A stretch of 64,000 nucleotides of DNA from Polaribacter sp. HaHaR_3_91. GTDB taxonomy: Bacteria; Bacteroidota; Bacteroidia; Flavobacteriales; Flavobacteriaceae. How positions within the stretch are numbered: position 1 is the first letter of the stretch; each line of letters starts with the position of its first letter. Positions 9,759 through 18,963 of the stretch are shown here, piece by piece. A model generated the notes under the pieces. That model worked only from the letters and a program-made list of their open reading frames with translations. It was not told the DNA's origin and did no database searches. A program made the position numbers and the translations under genes. The stretch spans positions 496,001 through 560,000 of the forward strand of contig NZ_CP058986.1 in assembly GCF_019278525.1 (NCBI RefSeq), written 5' to 3'.

Positions 9759-11075
9759 TTATTGATTGTCTTTTATTGCTTTATAAAACACCTGCTGCAG
9801 CTTTGGTCTTATATTTAGATTGTATATATTTCTATGATTTCTATTGGGATATACTCTGTTTGATAAGAATATAAAAACCAAATTATTTGCTGGATCTGCC
9901 CAAACAAAAGTTCCTGTAAAACCACTATGCCCAAAACTCTCTGGACTCACTTCTGGTGCAGGGTAAGCTTCTTTTATAGATAATGTAGCATTGTCAATTA
10001 ACGGTTTATCAAAACCTAAACCTCTTCTGTTTTCGTTTTCTGGATATTGAATTTTGGTAAACTCTCTTACCGTGTTTTCAGAAATATATATTTTACCATC
10101 ATAAACTCCGTAATTGGCATACATTTGCATAATTTTAGCCAAATCTAGGGAAGTACCAAACAAACCTGCGTTACCTGAAATTCCGCCTAAAAGAGCTGCG
10201 TTTTCATCATGAACCCAGTTTTTTGTAAGTCCTTTTCTAAAAAGATCATCTACTTCTGTTGGTACAATTAAGTTGTTAAAGTTTTTAGATTTTGGTCTGT
10301 AGCTTAAAGTGGTTGCTTCTAATGGGGCATAAAAATTGGTTTGCAGATATTCCGTATAATCTTCTTTAGTAATTTCTGAAATTAAGTCCGGATAAATTAA
10401 AAAACTTAAACCAGAATATTTGTATTTTTTTACATCAGAAACTTTAGATCTGTTAATTTGTCTAAAGACCTTATTTTTAAATCGATTCTTAACATAAAGT
10501 CCTTCGTAAGCTTCATTTTTAAATCTTTTACTGGCTTTACTTTTGATAAAACGAGTTTTGATTTTACCATTTTTCTTTAAAACTTCATTTAAGAAAATAA
10601 TGTACGGATTCAACCCTGCTTGATGCGCTAAAATTTCTCTAACAGTAAGCTCTTTTTTGTCTTTCCTTTTTTTCCAAGGTTTCCAGTAATTGCTAAAAGG
10701 ACTGTCTAAATCTAGCTTTCCTTCAGAATGAAGTTTCATTAATGCAGGTAAAGGTCCTGTAATTTTTGTTACAGAAGCTAAATCGTAAATATCATCTAAA
10801 CTTACTGCTTGAATGCTATCATACGTATGAAAACCGTAGGCTTTATTAAAAATGATTTTACTGTCTTTTACAACTAAAATTTGTGCACCAGGAAATGCTT
10901 CTTCTTGTATTCCAACATTCATTATGGAGTCTACTTTGGTGTAAATGTAGAGTGAATCCATACCCACTTCAGACGGATTTCCATAAGTGATTTTTTCATT
11001 TTGAGCAAAAGTAAAAAGTGAAAGAAACAAGAACCCAATTAGTAGTAAAGTAGCTGTTTTTTTTAATGTTGTCAT
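9759..11075 (-). CDS. Serine hydrolase, beta-lactamase class C / penicillin-binding family
   Basis: 438 residues with a Sec signal peptide (MTTLKKTATLLLIGFLFLSLFTFAQ). The beta-lactamase fold (PF00144) shows the catalytic SxxK as SVTK in DLASVTKITG (about residue 102), a YSG triad-2 tyrosine (KYKYSGLSFL) and HSGFTGT as the KTG-like third motif. Family members include D,D-peptidases, esterases and true beta-lactamases, and sequence alone does not separate these. There are about 60 extra residues between motif 1 and motif 2, rich in Lys and Arg (KSKASKRFKNEAY). Proteins like this are often fused to or found beside GH3 enzymes in this phylum; here it stands alone after pabB. Confidence 0.88.
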   Translation of the reverse strand: MTTLKKTATLLLIGFLFLSLFTFAQNEKITYGNPSEVGMDSLYIYTKVDSIMNVGIQEEAFPGAQILVVKDSKIIFNKAYGFHTYDSIQAVSLDDIYDLASVTKITGPLPALMKLHSEGKLDLDSPFSNYWKPWKKRKDKKELTVREILAHQAGLNPYIIFLNEVLKKNGKIKTRFIKSKASKRFKNEAYEGLYVKNRFKNKVFRQINRSKVSDVKKYKYSGLSFLIYPDLISEITKEDYTEYLQTNFYAPLEATTLSYRPKSKNFNNLIVPTEVDDLFRKGLTKNWVHDENAALLGGISGNAGLFGTSLDLAKIMQMYANYGVYDGKIYISENTVREFTKIQYPENENRRGLGFDKPLIDNATLSIKEAYPAPEVSPESFGHSGFTGTFVWADPANNLVFIFLSNRVYPNRNHRNIYNLNIRPKLQQVFYKAIKDNQ

Positions 11076-11105
11076 ATTTATTGATAATTATTTTATGATT
11101 ACTGT

Positions 11106-12407
11106 TTACTTAGAATTCAATAAAGCAAACTTCATTGCTTTTGCTTTTAGCAAGCATTCTTCGTACTCCTTTTCTACTACAGATTGTGCTGTAATGGCAC
11201 CACCAACAGAGTAAGAGATGTATTTTTCTGCTTCATTATATAAGATACTTCTTATAATTACATTAAAGTCGAAATTGTTTTCAGGGGTAAAATAACCAAT
11301 CGTTCCAGAGTATAAACCACGTTTGGTTTCTTCTAAATCTTCAATAATTTTCATAGCAGAAACTTTTGGAGCTCCGGTCATACTTCCCATCGGAAAGGTA
11401 CTTTGTAGTACGTCTATTGGGTGTGTATTTTCTTCCACTTCAGAAACTACTGTAGAAATTAATTGATGCACCTGTTTAAAAGAATATACTTTGCAGAGTT
11501 CTTCTACTTTTACAGAGCCTATTTTGGCTGTTTTAGACAGGTCGTTTCTTACCAAGTCTACAATCATTACATTTTCTGCACGTTCCTTTTCGTCTCGCGT
11601 TAAATCTAAAGCTAATTGTGCGTCATCAAATTCGCTAACCAATCTTTTTGCAGTTCCTTTTATAGGTTGAGAAATTATTTTTGTGCCTTCTTTTTTAATA
11701 TATCTTTCTGGTGATGCGCACAAGGCGTATTGATTATCTAACTTTAAAAAAGAGGCAAAAGGAGGTTCGGAAATTTGGTTGAGGTGTTTATACACTTCAA
11801 TCGGATTTATAGTGGCGTTTTCTGCATAAAATTCTTGACAAAAATTAGCTTCGTAAATATCACCTCTTTTTATATGCTCTAAAACTTCGGTTACTTTTGC
11901 ATGGTATTCATCCTTGTGAATTCGTAGTTTTATTTTGATGTCACTTTTAGATTGCTGGATTGCTGGATTTTTAGATTTAAGAATCTCATCAAAATCACTG
12001 TCAATTTCATCGTCAACCATTCTTAAATACTGAAACTCTACAGAGTTTCCTTTGATAAAAACAAGCTTTTTAGGTTGAAAAAAATACAAGTCAGCAAAAT
12101 CTAAACCATCAAAATTTTTGGAAGAAAGTTGCTCAACATCATTTTTAACATCATAGGTGATGTAACCAAAAATGTAATCTTTGGTAATGGTTTGGTATTC
12201 CTTTAATTTCTCAAAAGCGTTGTAATAATCTGTTTTTATAGACGTAAAATCGTCTGCAGCTAAAGCAGCATCGAAACTAGAGTATTTTTGATGGTAGTTA
12301 TTAGAATCTAACCAAATAACAGTTTCAAATTGTTGTGCCCAAGACAATAAATTATCTTTAAATTCAATAGTGTTATCAACAGTATAAGTGCGAGTTGTTC
12401 TTTGCAT
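11106..12407 (-). CDS. pabB: Aminodeoxychorismate synthase component I
   Basis: 433 residues of the chorismate-binding family. The enzyme converts chorismate plus ammonia to 4-amino-4-deoxychorismate for folate synthesis. Conserved blocks are PIKGTAKR (about residue 250), DLTRDEKERAENVMIVDLVR, the STFPMGSMTGAPK signature and SGTIGYFTPENNFDF near the C-terminus. The start of the PIKGT block distinguishes PabB-like enzymes (Lys) from anthranilate synthase (PIAGT), so I prefer PabB to TrpE. No glutamine amidotransferase gene (PabA) is adjacent. A TAnnTTTG-like element on the minus strand lies a few bases upstream of the start (12416-12423), but a matching -33 box is not evident. Confidence 0.92.
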   Translation of the reverse strand: MQRTTRTYTVDNTIEFKDNLLSWAQQFETVIWLDSNNYHQKYSSFDAALAADDFTSIKTDYYNAFEKLKEYQTITKDYIFGYITYDVKNDVEQLSSKNFDGLDFADLYFFQPKKLVFIKGNSVEFQYLRMVDDEIDSDFDEILKSKNPAIQQSKSDIKIKLRIHKDEYHAKVTEVLEHIKRGDIYEANFCQEFYAENATINPIEVYKHLNQISEPPFASFLKLDNQYALCASPERYIKKEGTKIISQPIKGTAKRLVSEFDDAQLALDLTRDEKERAENVMIVDLVRNDLSKTAKIGSVKVEELCKVYSFKQVHQLISTVVSEVEENTHPIDVLQSTFPMGSMTGAPKVSAMKIIEDLEETKRGLYSGTIGYFTPENNFDFNVIIRSILYNEAEKYISYSVGGAITAQSVVEKEYEECLLKAKAMKFALLNSK

Positions 12408-12474
12408 ATTCGCTTCAAAAATACAATTCTTATTTCTTTGAGATGTAAATTTTTAAATTGATTTGATGTTGGCA

Positions 12475-13698
12475 TTAAAATGTTTTTCCAATTGTAAATT
12501 GGATAGGAATTGCAACACCTGAATTTTTAGTAAAAATATTTCCGTTAGAGTAATGCATAATTCTAAGTTCTGCGTTGTAAGCTCTTTTTTCTCCGAAGAA
12601 AACGCCTAAACCCATCGTATCTTGATACGTAATTTTTGGTCCTGTTTCTAAATTATCTATGTTACTTTTTGTTAAATAAGTGGGGCCAATTAACGAGTAA
12701 TTGGTGTACATATCAAAACCATCTCTTCGCATTAAGTAAAAACGCATAGTAGGAAAAATGGAAAACGCAAACACATTTGTATTGGTGGCTTCTGTGTTAA
12801 AAGCGGTAACACTAACACCCCAATCTAGAGAAAAAAGTTTTTGTGTTCTAAAGGCAAGTCTTTGGTAGGTTATAGAAAATGAGTTTTCTGCTTTTACATC
12901 ACCAACCCAAAAAACCGGAATTCCGAAACTTTCGAAATTACCAACTTTTAAGCTCATTCCGAAAAATTGGTTTGCACCAAAACCAATTTTACTGGTTCCG
13001 TAACTTACTTGTAAAATATTTTTTGGAAAGAAATACCTTTCATCATTTTCGTATGCTAGAGCCAACTCTTCAGGTATTTTTTGAATATGGTATTCAAACC
13101 CAACAGAGGCTTGTGAAATAGATGGTTGATTGTGTTTGTCTGATTTTGGAAAAAAGGTTCCGTTTAAGGCTAGTTTCCACCGGTCATTTAATTGGTAATT
13201 GAATCCAAAACCATAGAGTAAGCTTCCAAAATGAGCATCATCATAAATTACTTTATCTTCAATAGAAAAACCACTTCTTGTAACATTTGCAGCGCCAACT
13301 TCTCCAAAAAAGGATAGTTTTTTAGTTAGGTTGATGTTTTTTTTGAGTGATAAATACCAGGCATTAATCCACACACTTCTGTAATAACCAATATTATTTA
13401 CATTATCATATTTAAACCAAGAAGCAGGTCTAATAACTCCAAATTGTAATGCTAGGTTTTCTTTTATTTTATACCCAAAACCTAATTTTCCTGAAAAATA
13501 GTTTTTACTGAAGGTTTCTGTTTTATAGCCTTCAATTAAATTGTCATTAGAAAAAGGATAAAAAATACCACCAAAATTTACACTGTAATAAAAGTTTGAC
13601 AAAAATTTAGAAGGTTGTGTTTTTGGAGTTTTACTTTCTTGACTATTTAGATTAGAGATAATCATAAAAAAAGAAATTAACAGCATATTTTTTTTCAT
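12475..13698 (-). CDS. PagL-like lipid A 3-O-deacylase / acyloxyacyl hydrolase family protein
   Basis: 407 residues with a signal peptide ending near NLNSQ (residue 20). The body alternates short amphipathic strands with turns, as in an outer-membrane beta-barrel. It ends in Phe (FTIGKTF), the usual outer-membrane insertion signal. Near the C-terminus, RIMHYSNGNIFTKNSG matches the PagL signature, with His382 and Ser384 as the putative catalytic pair, and an Asn-Gly spacing like that of PagL. About 200 extra N-terminal residues make it longer than Proteobacterial PagL (about 150 residues), suggesting a larger or doubled barrel. PagL removes the 3-position acyl chain of lipid A; activity here is inferred. 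Confidence 0.75.
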   Translation of the reverse strand: MKKNMLLISFFMIISNLNSQESKTPKTQPSKFLSNFYYSVNFGGIFYPFSNDNLIEGYKTETFSKNYFSGKLGFGYKIKENLALQFGVIRPASWFKYDNVNNIGYYRSVWINAWYLSLKKNINLTKKLSFFGEVGAANVTRSGFSIEDKVIYDDAHFGSLLYGFGFNYQLNDRWKLALNGTFFPKSDKHNQPSISQASVGFEYHIQKIPEELALAYENDERYFFPKNILQVSYGTSKIGFGANQFFGMSLKVGNFESFGIPVFWVGDVKAENSFSITYQRLAFRTQKLFSLDWGVSVTAFNTEATNTNVFAFSIFPTMRFYLMRRDGFDMYTNYSLIGPTYLTKSNIDNLETGPKITYQDTMGLGVFFGEKRAYNAELRIMHYSNGNIFTKNSGVAIPIQFTIGKTF

Positions 13699-13799
13699 GT
13701 TATAAAAATAGACAACTTTTTAAAAAGAAAAGGATTGGGAAAGAAGCTATTTTTAAGAAGTATATTATTAGATTTATTTTTTGGTAGTATATTTACATT

Positions 13800-14408
13800 A
13801 TGGAATTAATTATTTTAGGATTGGTTATTGGTTTAGGGGTTTCCTACCTAATATCGAAACGATTTTCAGTATCAAAGAAAAAGGATTTAGTAGAAAAGCA
13901 ATCTGTTATTTTATTGGATAAAATAAAGAAAGTGTCTAAATTGATTACTGTAGAAGGAGATTTTTCTGAAATTTATCATCATGAAAATACCAAAGAAAAC
14001 TTTTGGGGATTCAGTAGTAAAAAGAAAGCGATTGTTTTAATTCAGGCAAAAGCACACATTGGGTTCGATTTTAGAAAAATTAAATTAGCAGCTAATACAG
14101 AAAAAAAGGAAATTGTTTTGTCAAATTTTCCGCAGCCAGAAGTGGTTTCTATTGAGTGTGATATTAAGTTTTACGACATAAAAAATGGTTATTTAAATAA
14201 GTTTGGTACAGAAGATTTTACCAGTTTAAATAAAGACGCAAAAGAACACGTATTGAATAAAATACCAGAAAGTAATTTAATAAAATTGGCAAATAAAGAA
14301 GCTTTAGAAGCTATTTTATTAATGGAGAATATTGTAGAAACCATTGGGTGGAAACTAGATTATACAGCTTTAGAAGAAAATGAAGCGCAAAAAAAAATCT
14401 CGAAATAA
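13800..14408 (+). CDS. DUF4230 family membrane-anchored protein
   Basis: 202 residues. An N-terminal hydrophobic helix (ELIILGLVIGLGVSYLIS) anchors the protein; the rest faces the envelope side or the cytoplasm. The features KLITVEGDFSEIYHHE, then 'KAIVLIQAKAHIGFDFRKI' and 'LPQPEV'-like (here FPQPEV) are typical of DUF4230, a family of unknown function widespread in Bacteroidota. The end of the gene overlaps a strong transcription terminator hairpin. It is convergent with lpdA. A TATATTTA element lies only a few bases upstream of the ATG, so the transcription start is unclear. Confidence 0.85.
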   Translation: MELIILGLVIGLGVSYLISKRFSVSKKKDLVEKQSVILLDKIKKVSKLITVEGDFSEIYHHENTKENFWGFSSKKKAIVLIQAKAHIGFDFRKIKLAANTEKKEIVLSNFPQPEVVSIECDIKFYDIKNGYLNKFGTEDFTSLNKDAKEHVLNKIPESNLIKLANKEALEAILLMENIVETIGWKLDYTALEENEAQKKISK

Positions 14409-14426
14409 ATGTATTTCGAGATTTTT
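14393..14426. terminator. Bidirectional terminator between DUF4230 gene and lpdA
   Basis: A 15-base stem (14393-14407) pairs perfectly with 14412-14426 around an AATG loop, with an A tract on the left and a T tract on the right, so it can stop transcription from both sides. The left arm lies inside the last codons of the DUF4230 gene, and the stop codon (ends 14408) is at the loop. Confidence 0.85.
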
Positions 14427-14447
14427 AAAATTATATATTTTTACTGA

Positions 14448-15848
14448 TTAAGCATTTAAAGGCTTTCCGTCCCAAGCAGCTTTAGCAGCTTCTTTTACCG
14501 CTTCAGAATATGTTGGGTGACCATGACAAATTCTTGCTAAGTCTTCTGCCGATGCTCTGTATTCCATTGCAACTGCAGCTTCCATAATTAAATCTGCAAC
14601 ACGTGCACCAACCATGTGAACTCCTAAAATTTCATCTGTATTTTTATCTGCAATAACTTTTACAAAACCATCTATATCTCCACTTGCACGAGACCTACCT
14701 AAAGCTCTCATAGAGAATTTACCAACTTTGTAATCTACTTTTGCATCTTTTAATTCTTGTTCTGTTTTACCAACAGCAGCAACTTCTGGCCAAGTGTACA
14801 CAATACCAGGAATTAAATTATAATCGATATGTGGTTTCTCGCCAGCTAAATATTCAGCTACAACAACACCTTCTTCTTCTGCCTTGTGAGCTAACATTGC
14901 TCCTTTAACTACATCACCAATTGCGTAAATATTAGAAACATTTGTTTGTAAATGATCGTTTGTAGTAACTTGACCACGCTCGTTAACTTCTACACCAATT
15001 TTTTCTAAACCTAAGCCTTCTGTATATGCTTTTCTACCAACAGCAACCAAACAATAATCTCCAGTAAAAGTAACTTCTTCACCTTTTTTGTTATTTGCTT
15101 TTACGGTAACTTCATCACCATTTCTTTCTACAGAAGTAACACCATGACTTACAGCAAACTTAATACCTTGTTTCTTTAAAACTTTTGTAAGTTCTTTAGA
15201 AACATCAGCATCCATAGTTGGCGTAATTTTTGGCGCATATTCTACAACAGTAACATCTGCTCCCAAACGTTTGTAAACCGTACCTAACTCTAAACCAATA
15301 ACTCCTCCACCAATTACAATTAAATGTTTTGGTACTTCAGGTAATTTTAAAGCTTCGGTAGAAGTAATTACACGCTCTTTGTCTAAAGAAATAAATGGTA
15401 AAGTAGACGGTTTAGAACCTGTTGCAATAATAATATTAGTTCCTTCAATTATTTCTGAAGAACCATCATTTTTAGTAATCTTTACATGTGTTGCATCTTC
15501 AAAAGAACCTAAACCTTCAAAAACATCAACATTGTTTTTGTCCATTAAATATGTGATTCCTCCGGTAGTTGTTTCTACAACTTTGGCTTTTCTTTCTACC
15601 ATTTTACCAAAATCAAACGTAGGGTTTTCAACAGAAATTCCATGTTCGTCAAAATGGTTAACAGCATCATAATAATGATGAGAAGAATCTAATAATGCTT
15701 TAGATGGAATACATCCAACATTTAAACAAGTTCCTCCTAAAGTTGAATATTTTTCAATAATTGCTACTTTTTTACCTAATTGAGATGCTCTAACTGCAGA
15801 AATGTATCCTCCAGGACCAGATCCAATTACAATAATATCGTATTTCAT
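14448..15848 (-). CDS. lpdA: Dihydrolipoyl dehydrogenase (E3)
   Basis: 466 residues. It reoxidises dihydrolipoamide in the pyruvate, 2-oxoglutarate and branched-chain dehydrogenase complexes, passing electrons through FAD to NAD+. Visible are the FAD-binding GSGPGGY at residues 9-15, the redox disulfide GGTCLNVGCIPSK (about 39-50), the NAD-binding GGGVIGLELG (about 180), a second FAD motif (YAIGDV) and the C-terminal catalytic HGHPTYSEA with the His-Glu pair. No E1 or E2 genes are next to it. A CAAAAATA element (15905-15912, a minus-strand TATTTTTG) is a possible -7 box, without a convincing -33 box. Confidence 0.97.
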   Translation of the reverse strand: MKYDIIVIGSGPGGYISAVRASQLGKKVAIIEKYSTLGGTCLNVGCIPSKALLDSSHHYYDAVNHFDEHGISVENPTFDFGKMVERKAKVVETTTGGITYLMDKNNVDVFEGLGSFEDATHVKITKNDGSSEIIEGTNIIIATGSKPSTLPFISLDKERVITSTEALKLPEVPKHLIVIGGGVIGLELGTVYKRLGADVTVVEYAPKITPTMDADVSKELTKVLKKQGIKFAVSHGVTSVERNGDEVTVKANNKKGEEVTFTGDYCLVAVGRKAYTEGLGLEKIGVEVNERGQVTTNDHLQTNVSNIYAIGDVVKGAMLAHKAEEEGVVVAEYLAGEKPHIDYNLIPGIVYTWPEVAAVGKTEQELKDAKVDYKVGKFSMRALGRSRASGDIDGFVKVIADKNTDEILGVHMVGARVADLIMEAAVAMEYRASAEDLARICHGHPTYSEAVKEAAKAAWDGKPLNA

Positions 15849-16010
15849 GATTGCGTTTTTTTGCGTAAAGTGTAACCTTTCGCTTTGTTTCTTATATTGA
15901 TGAACAAAAATACATATATTTTCATAGAATAAAGTAAGAAATAAGTAGTTTTACCAATCTGAATTTCTTAAATTTTAGCTAAATAAGTTTTAAAAAGAAA
16001 AGGGTTTTAA

Positions 16011-17273
16011 ATGAAAAATGATTTGAAAGAATTGACAATACAAAATGTTTTAATTATTGGTTACGTTTGGGTTGAGCCAAACTCTTCTGCTGCCGGAAGT
16101 AGAATGATGCAATTAATTGAGCAGTTTTTAAAACATAATTTTAAAATAACTTTTGCTTCTCCTGCGCAAAAAAGTGAAAAAGCTACAAGTTTAAATTCTT
16201 TAGGAATTGATGAAGTTTCTATTGAATTAAACAATGCTTCTTTTGATGATTTTATAAAAGAGTTACAACCAACAATTGTCATGTTCGATCGTTTTATGAT
16301 GGAAGAACAATTTGGTTGGCGCGTTGCGGAAAATTGCCCGAATGCAATTCGGATTTTAGATACGGAAGATTTACATTTTCTACGAAAAACACGTCATCAA
16401 CAATTAAAAAAAGGAGAAGAATTTACAACAGAAGCATTATTAAAATCTGATGATGCAAAAAGAGAAATAGCCTCTATTTTACGTTGCGACATGAGTTTGA
16501 TTATCTCTACGTATGAAATGGATTTATTAAAATCTGTTTTTAAGGTTGATGAAAAAATCTTGTATTATCTACCTTTTTTATTAGATAGGATTGATGAAAA
16601 TCAACAAGGAAAATGGAAGTCTTTTGATGAAAGAGCAAATTTTGTGTTTATTGGTAATTTCTTTCACAAACCAAATGTGGACGCTGTTTTAACTTTGAAA
16701 ACAGAAATTTGGAGTGAAATTAGAGAGCAACTTCCAAAAGCAGAAGTTCATATTTATGGAGCGTATGCGAATCAACAAATAAATCAATTACATAATAAAA
16801 AAGAAGGTTTTATAGTAAAAGGCTTTGCAGAAGACGCTAAAGAAGTAGTGAGAAATGCGAGAGTTGTTTTAGCTCCGTTACGTTTTGGAGCAGGAATAAA
16901 AGGAAAACTGACCGAAGCCATGATTTGTGGAACGCCAAGCGTAACTACAGAAATTGGAGCAGAAGGAATGTGTGATAGATTTCCTTGGAATGGTTTTGTA
17001 GAAAATGATTTTTCTGATTTTGCATTGATTTCCGCAGAACTATATAGAAATAAAAATATGTGGAAAAGTCATCAATTAACAGGAGCTGAAATTATCAATG
17101 AAATATATGATAAAGAGAAGTTAGGTGTGCTTTTTATCAATCAAATAAAAGAAATTCAAGAAAATTTAGAACAACACAGAACTCAGAATTTTTTAGGGAA
17201 TTTATTGCAACATCAAACGTTACAAGCTACAAAATACATGAGTAAATGGATTGAAGCTAAGAATAGTATTTAG
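16011..17273 (+). CDS. Glycosyltransferase, GT4-like
   Basis: 420 residues, soluble. The N-terminal half begins with a hydrophobic strand (NVLIIGYVWVEPNSSAAGSRMM) as in GT-B fold enzymes. The C-terminal half carries FVFIGNFFHKPNVDAV, then KGFAEDAKEVVRNARVVLAPLRFGAGIKGKLTEAM and 'GTPSVTTEIGAEGM', the donor-binding region of glycosyltransferase group 1. It probably transfers a sugar onto a cell-surface glycan; donor and acceptor cannot be read from the sequence. It stands alone, with no other glycan synthesis gene beside it, and ends 16 bases from the convergent GHL10 hydrolase gene. Confidence 0.85.
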   Translation: MKNDLKELTIQNVLIIGYVWVEPNSSAAGSRMMQLIEQFLKHNFKITFASPAQKSEKATSLNSLGIDEVSIELNNASFDDFIKELQPTIVMFDRFMMEEQFGWRVAENCPNAIRILDTEDLHFLRKTRHQQLKKGEEFTTEALLKSDDAKREIASILRCDMSLIISTYEMDLLKSVFKVDEKILYYLPFLLDRIDENQQGKWKSFDERANFVFIGNFFHKPNVDAVLTLKTEIWSEIREQLPKAEVHIYGAYANQQINQLHNKKEGFIVKGFAEDAKEVVRNARVVLAPLRFGAGIKGKLTEAMICGTPSVTTEIGAEGMCDRFPWNGFVENDFSDFALISAELYRNKNMWKSHQLTGAEIINEIYDKEKLGVLFINQIKEIQENLEQHRTQNFLGNLLQHQTLQATKYMSKWIEAKNSI

Positions 17274-17289
17274 TAATTTGTTTTAATTT

Positions 17290-18912
17290 CTATAATTTAA
17301 TTTCCTTTACAATACTCTCGTTTCCAAATTTATCAACAGCGGTTATTGCAATAGCTTTTAAGTTGCTTCTTGAATTTTTATTATCAACCTTAACTAAAGG
17401 TATGTTTTGTGAATTGGTAAAATTACCATGAATACTATAATCCCATTTAGAGTTGTATTTGTAATACACTACCCAATTGGCAATTTTATCAATATGTTTA
17501 TGTGCCCAAGTTACCGATAAATTGTCTTTATCTTTAGAGTAATTTACAGTTGGAGCTTCAGGTGCTGTTGTGCTTAACCAAGGATAACTAGGTGTTAATG
17601 CTTGCTTTTTATAAGGACCATTAAAAATTGCTTCCGTAAGTTCAGGTGAATCAACTAGAGGCGCAATGCTCCAATGCACGGTTCCTGGAGATTTTGAGGT
17701 CATTCCTCGGGTTATCATAATTTGATTGATGACTTCGTCTATGGCTTCTTCTCCTTTTTGTCTACCAATACTCATTCCTGGCCAAAGGTGTCTTTCTTTG
17801 GTGTTTTCTCCTATCCACCAATTTAATAAAACAGGAAAACTAACATCCATTCTATTAATTGGCCAATACAATTGCGGTGTAAAATAATCTATCCAACCTT
17901 CGTTTAGCCAAAGTTTTGCATCTGCATATAGCTCGCTATATTGGTCAAAACCAGCAGTTACTGATGCAGGATAATTAGGTCTCCAAAATCCAAATGGACT
18001 AATTCCGAATTTTACGTTAGGTTTTGTTTCTTTTATGTTTGTGTAAATACTTTTAACGAATTGGTTTACATTGTCTCGTCTCCAATCATCTCTTTTTAAT
18101 TTTCCACCAGTGTTTAAGTATGTTTTCCAGCTTTTATCATCAGGAAAATCTTTATTGTTGTTGTAAGAAGGGTATGGGTAAAAATAATCATCAAAATGAA
18201 TTCCGTCTACATTATATCTTTCAACAATATCCATAACAACTTTGTAACTATGGTTTTGCGTTTTTTTATTTCCCGGATCTAGCCAGTAAAAACCAGTTTC
18301 TAGTTTTACAGCTAATTCTGGTTGTTTGTTAACAATAGAAGCTGCTGTTACTTCGCCTCCGGTGGTGTGGTGCGCTCTATAAGGGTTTAACCAGGCATGT
18401 AATTCTAGTCCTCTTTTATGCGCTTCTTTAATCCAAAATTCTAAAGGATCATAATATGGAGAAGGTGCTTTACCTTGCGTTCCTGTTAAAAAATAAGACC
18501 AAGGTTCTAGGTCGCTTTTATACATGGCATCTGCCTGTGGTCTAACTTGTAATACAACGGCGTTAAAATTATTTTTATGGAGAAGGTCTAATAATTTAAT
18601 AGCTTCCTCTTTTTGTTGTTTGCTAGAAAGATCTCGTTTACTTGGCCAGTTTATGTTAGCGACACTAGCAATCCAAGCAGCTCTGAATTCTCTTTCTGGA
18701 GCAGGAACTACCCTTTTTTTTAGGTCAATAATTTTTTTTACTTCAATGTTATTTTCAGTTTCAACATTTTTGTCAATTTCAATGCTTTTTTGAGTTTCAT
18801 TGCCTTTTTTTACATCTTTATTATAAATTTTTTTACTACAACTAATAAATAGTAAAGTAAATAAAGCAATAATATATATTGATTTGGTGTTTTTATAAAA
18901 AAGCATTTTCAT
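17290..18912 (-). CDS. GHL10 (YngK/DigH-like) glycoside hydrolase lipoprotein
   Basis: 540 residues. The N-terminus is a lipoprotein signal (IALFTLLFISC, Cys near residue 25) followed by a Lys/Glu-rich linker. The GHL10 domain (PF02638, about residues 70-400) begins EFRAAWIASVANINWPS, continues with VVLQVRPQADAMY and LHAWLNPYR, and has GIHFDDYFYPYPS as the likely catalytic-face acidic segment. A fibronectin-III-like domain (about 440-540) ends the protein. The E. coli relative DigH (YddW) cleaves peptidoglycan glycan strands lacking stem peptides, which fits the amidase and MurNAc genes across the divergent region. It lies 51 bases after the DeoR gene in the same direction, probably one operon. 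Specificity on murein is inferred. Confidence 0.85.
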   Translation of the reverse strand: MKMLFYKNTKSIYIIALFTLLFISCSKKIYNKDVKKGNETQKSIEIDKNVETENNIEVKKIIDLKKRVVPAPEREFRAAWIASVANINWPSKRDLSSKQQKEEAIKLLDLLHKNNFNAVVLQVRPQADAMYKSDLEPWSYFLTGTQGKAPSPYYDPLEFWIKEAHKRGLELHAWLNPYRAHHTTGGEVTAASIVNKQPELAVKLETGFYWLDPGNKKTQNHSYKVVMDIVERYNVDGIHFDDYFYPYPSYNNNKDFPDDKSWKTYLNTGGKLKRDDWRRDNVNQFVKSIYTNIKETKPNVKFGISPFGFWRPNYPASVTAGFDQYSELYADAKLWLNEGWIDYFTPQLYWPINRMDVSFPVLLNWWIGENTKERHLWPGMSIGRQKGEEAIDEVINQIMITRGMTSKSPGTVHWSIAPLVDSPELTEAIFNGPYKKQALTPSYPWLSTTAPEAPTVNYSKDKDNLSVTWAHKHIDKIANWVVYYKYNSKWDYSIHGNFTNSQNIPLVKVDNKNSRSNLKAIAITAVDKFGNESIVKEIKL

Positions 18913-18963
18913 TGATGTTGTTGTGTTTATTCTAATAATCGCTCCTTTTTTTCTTAATGAATA

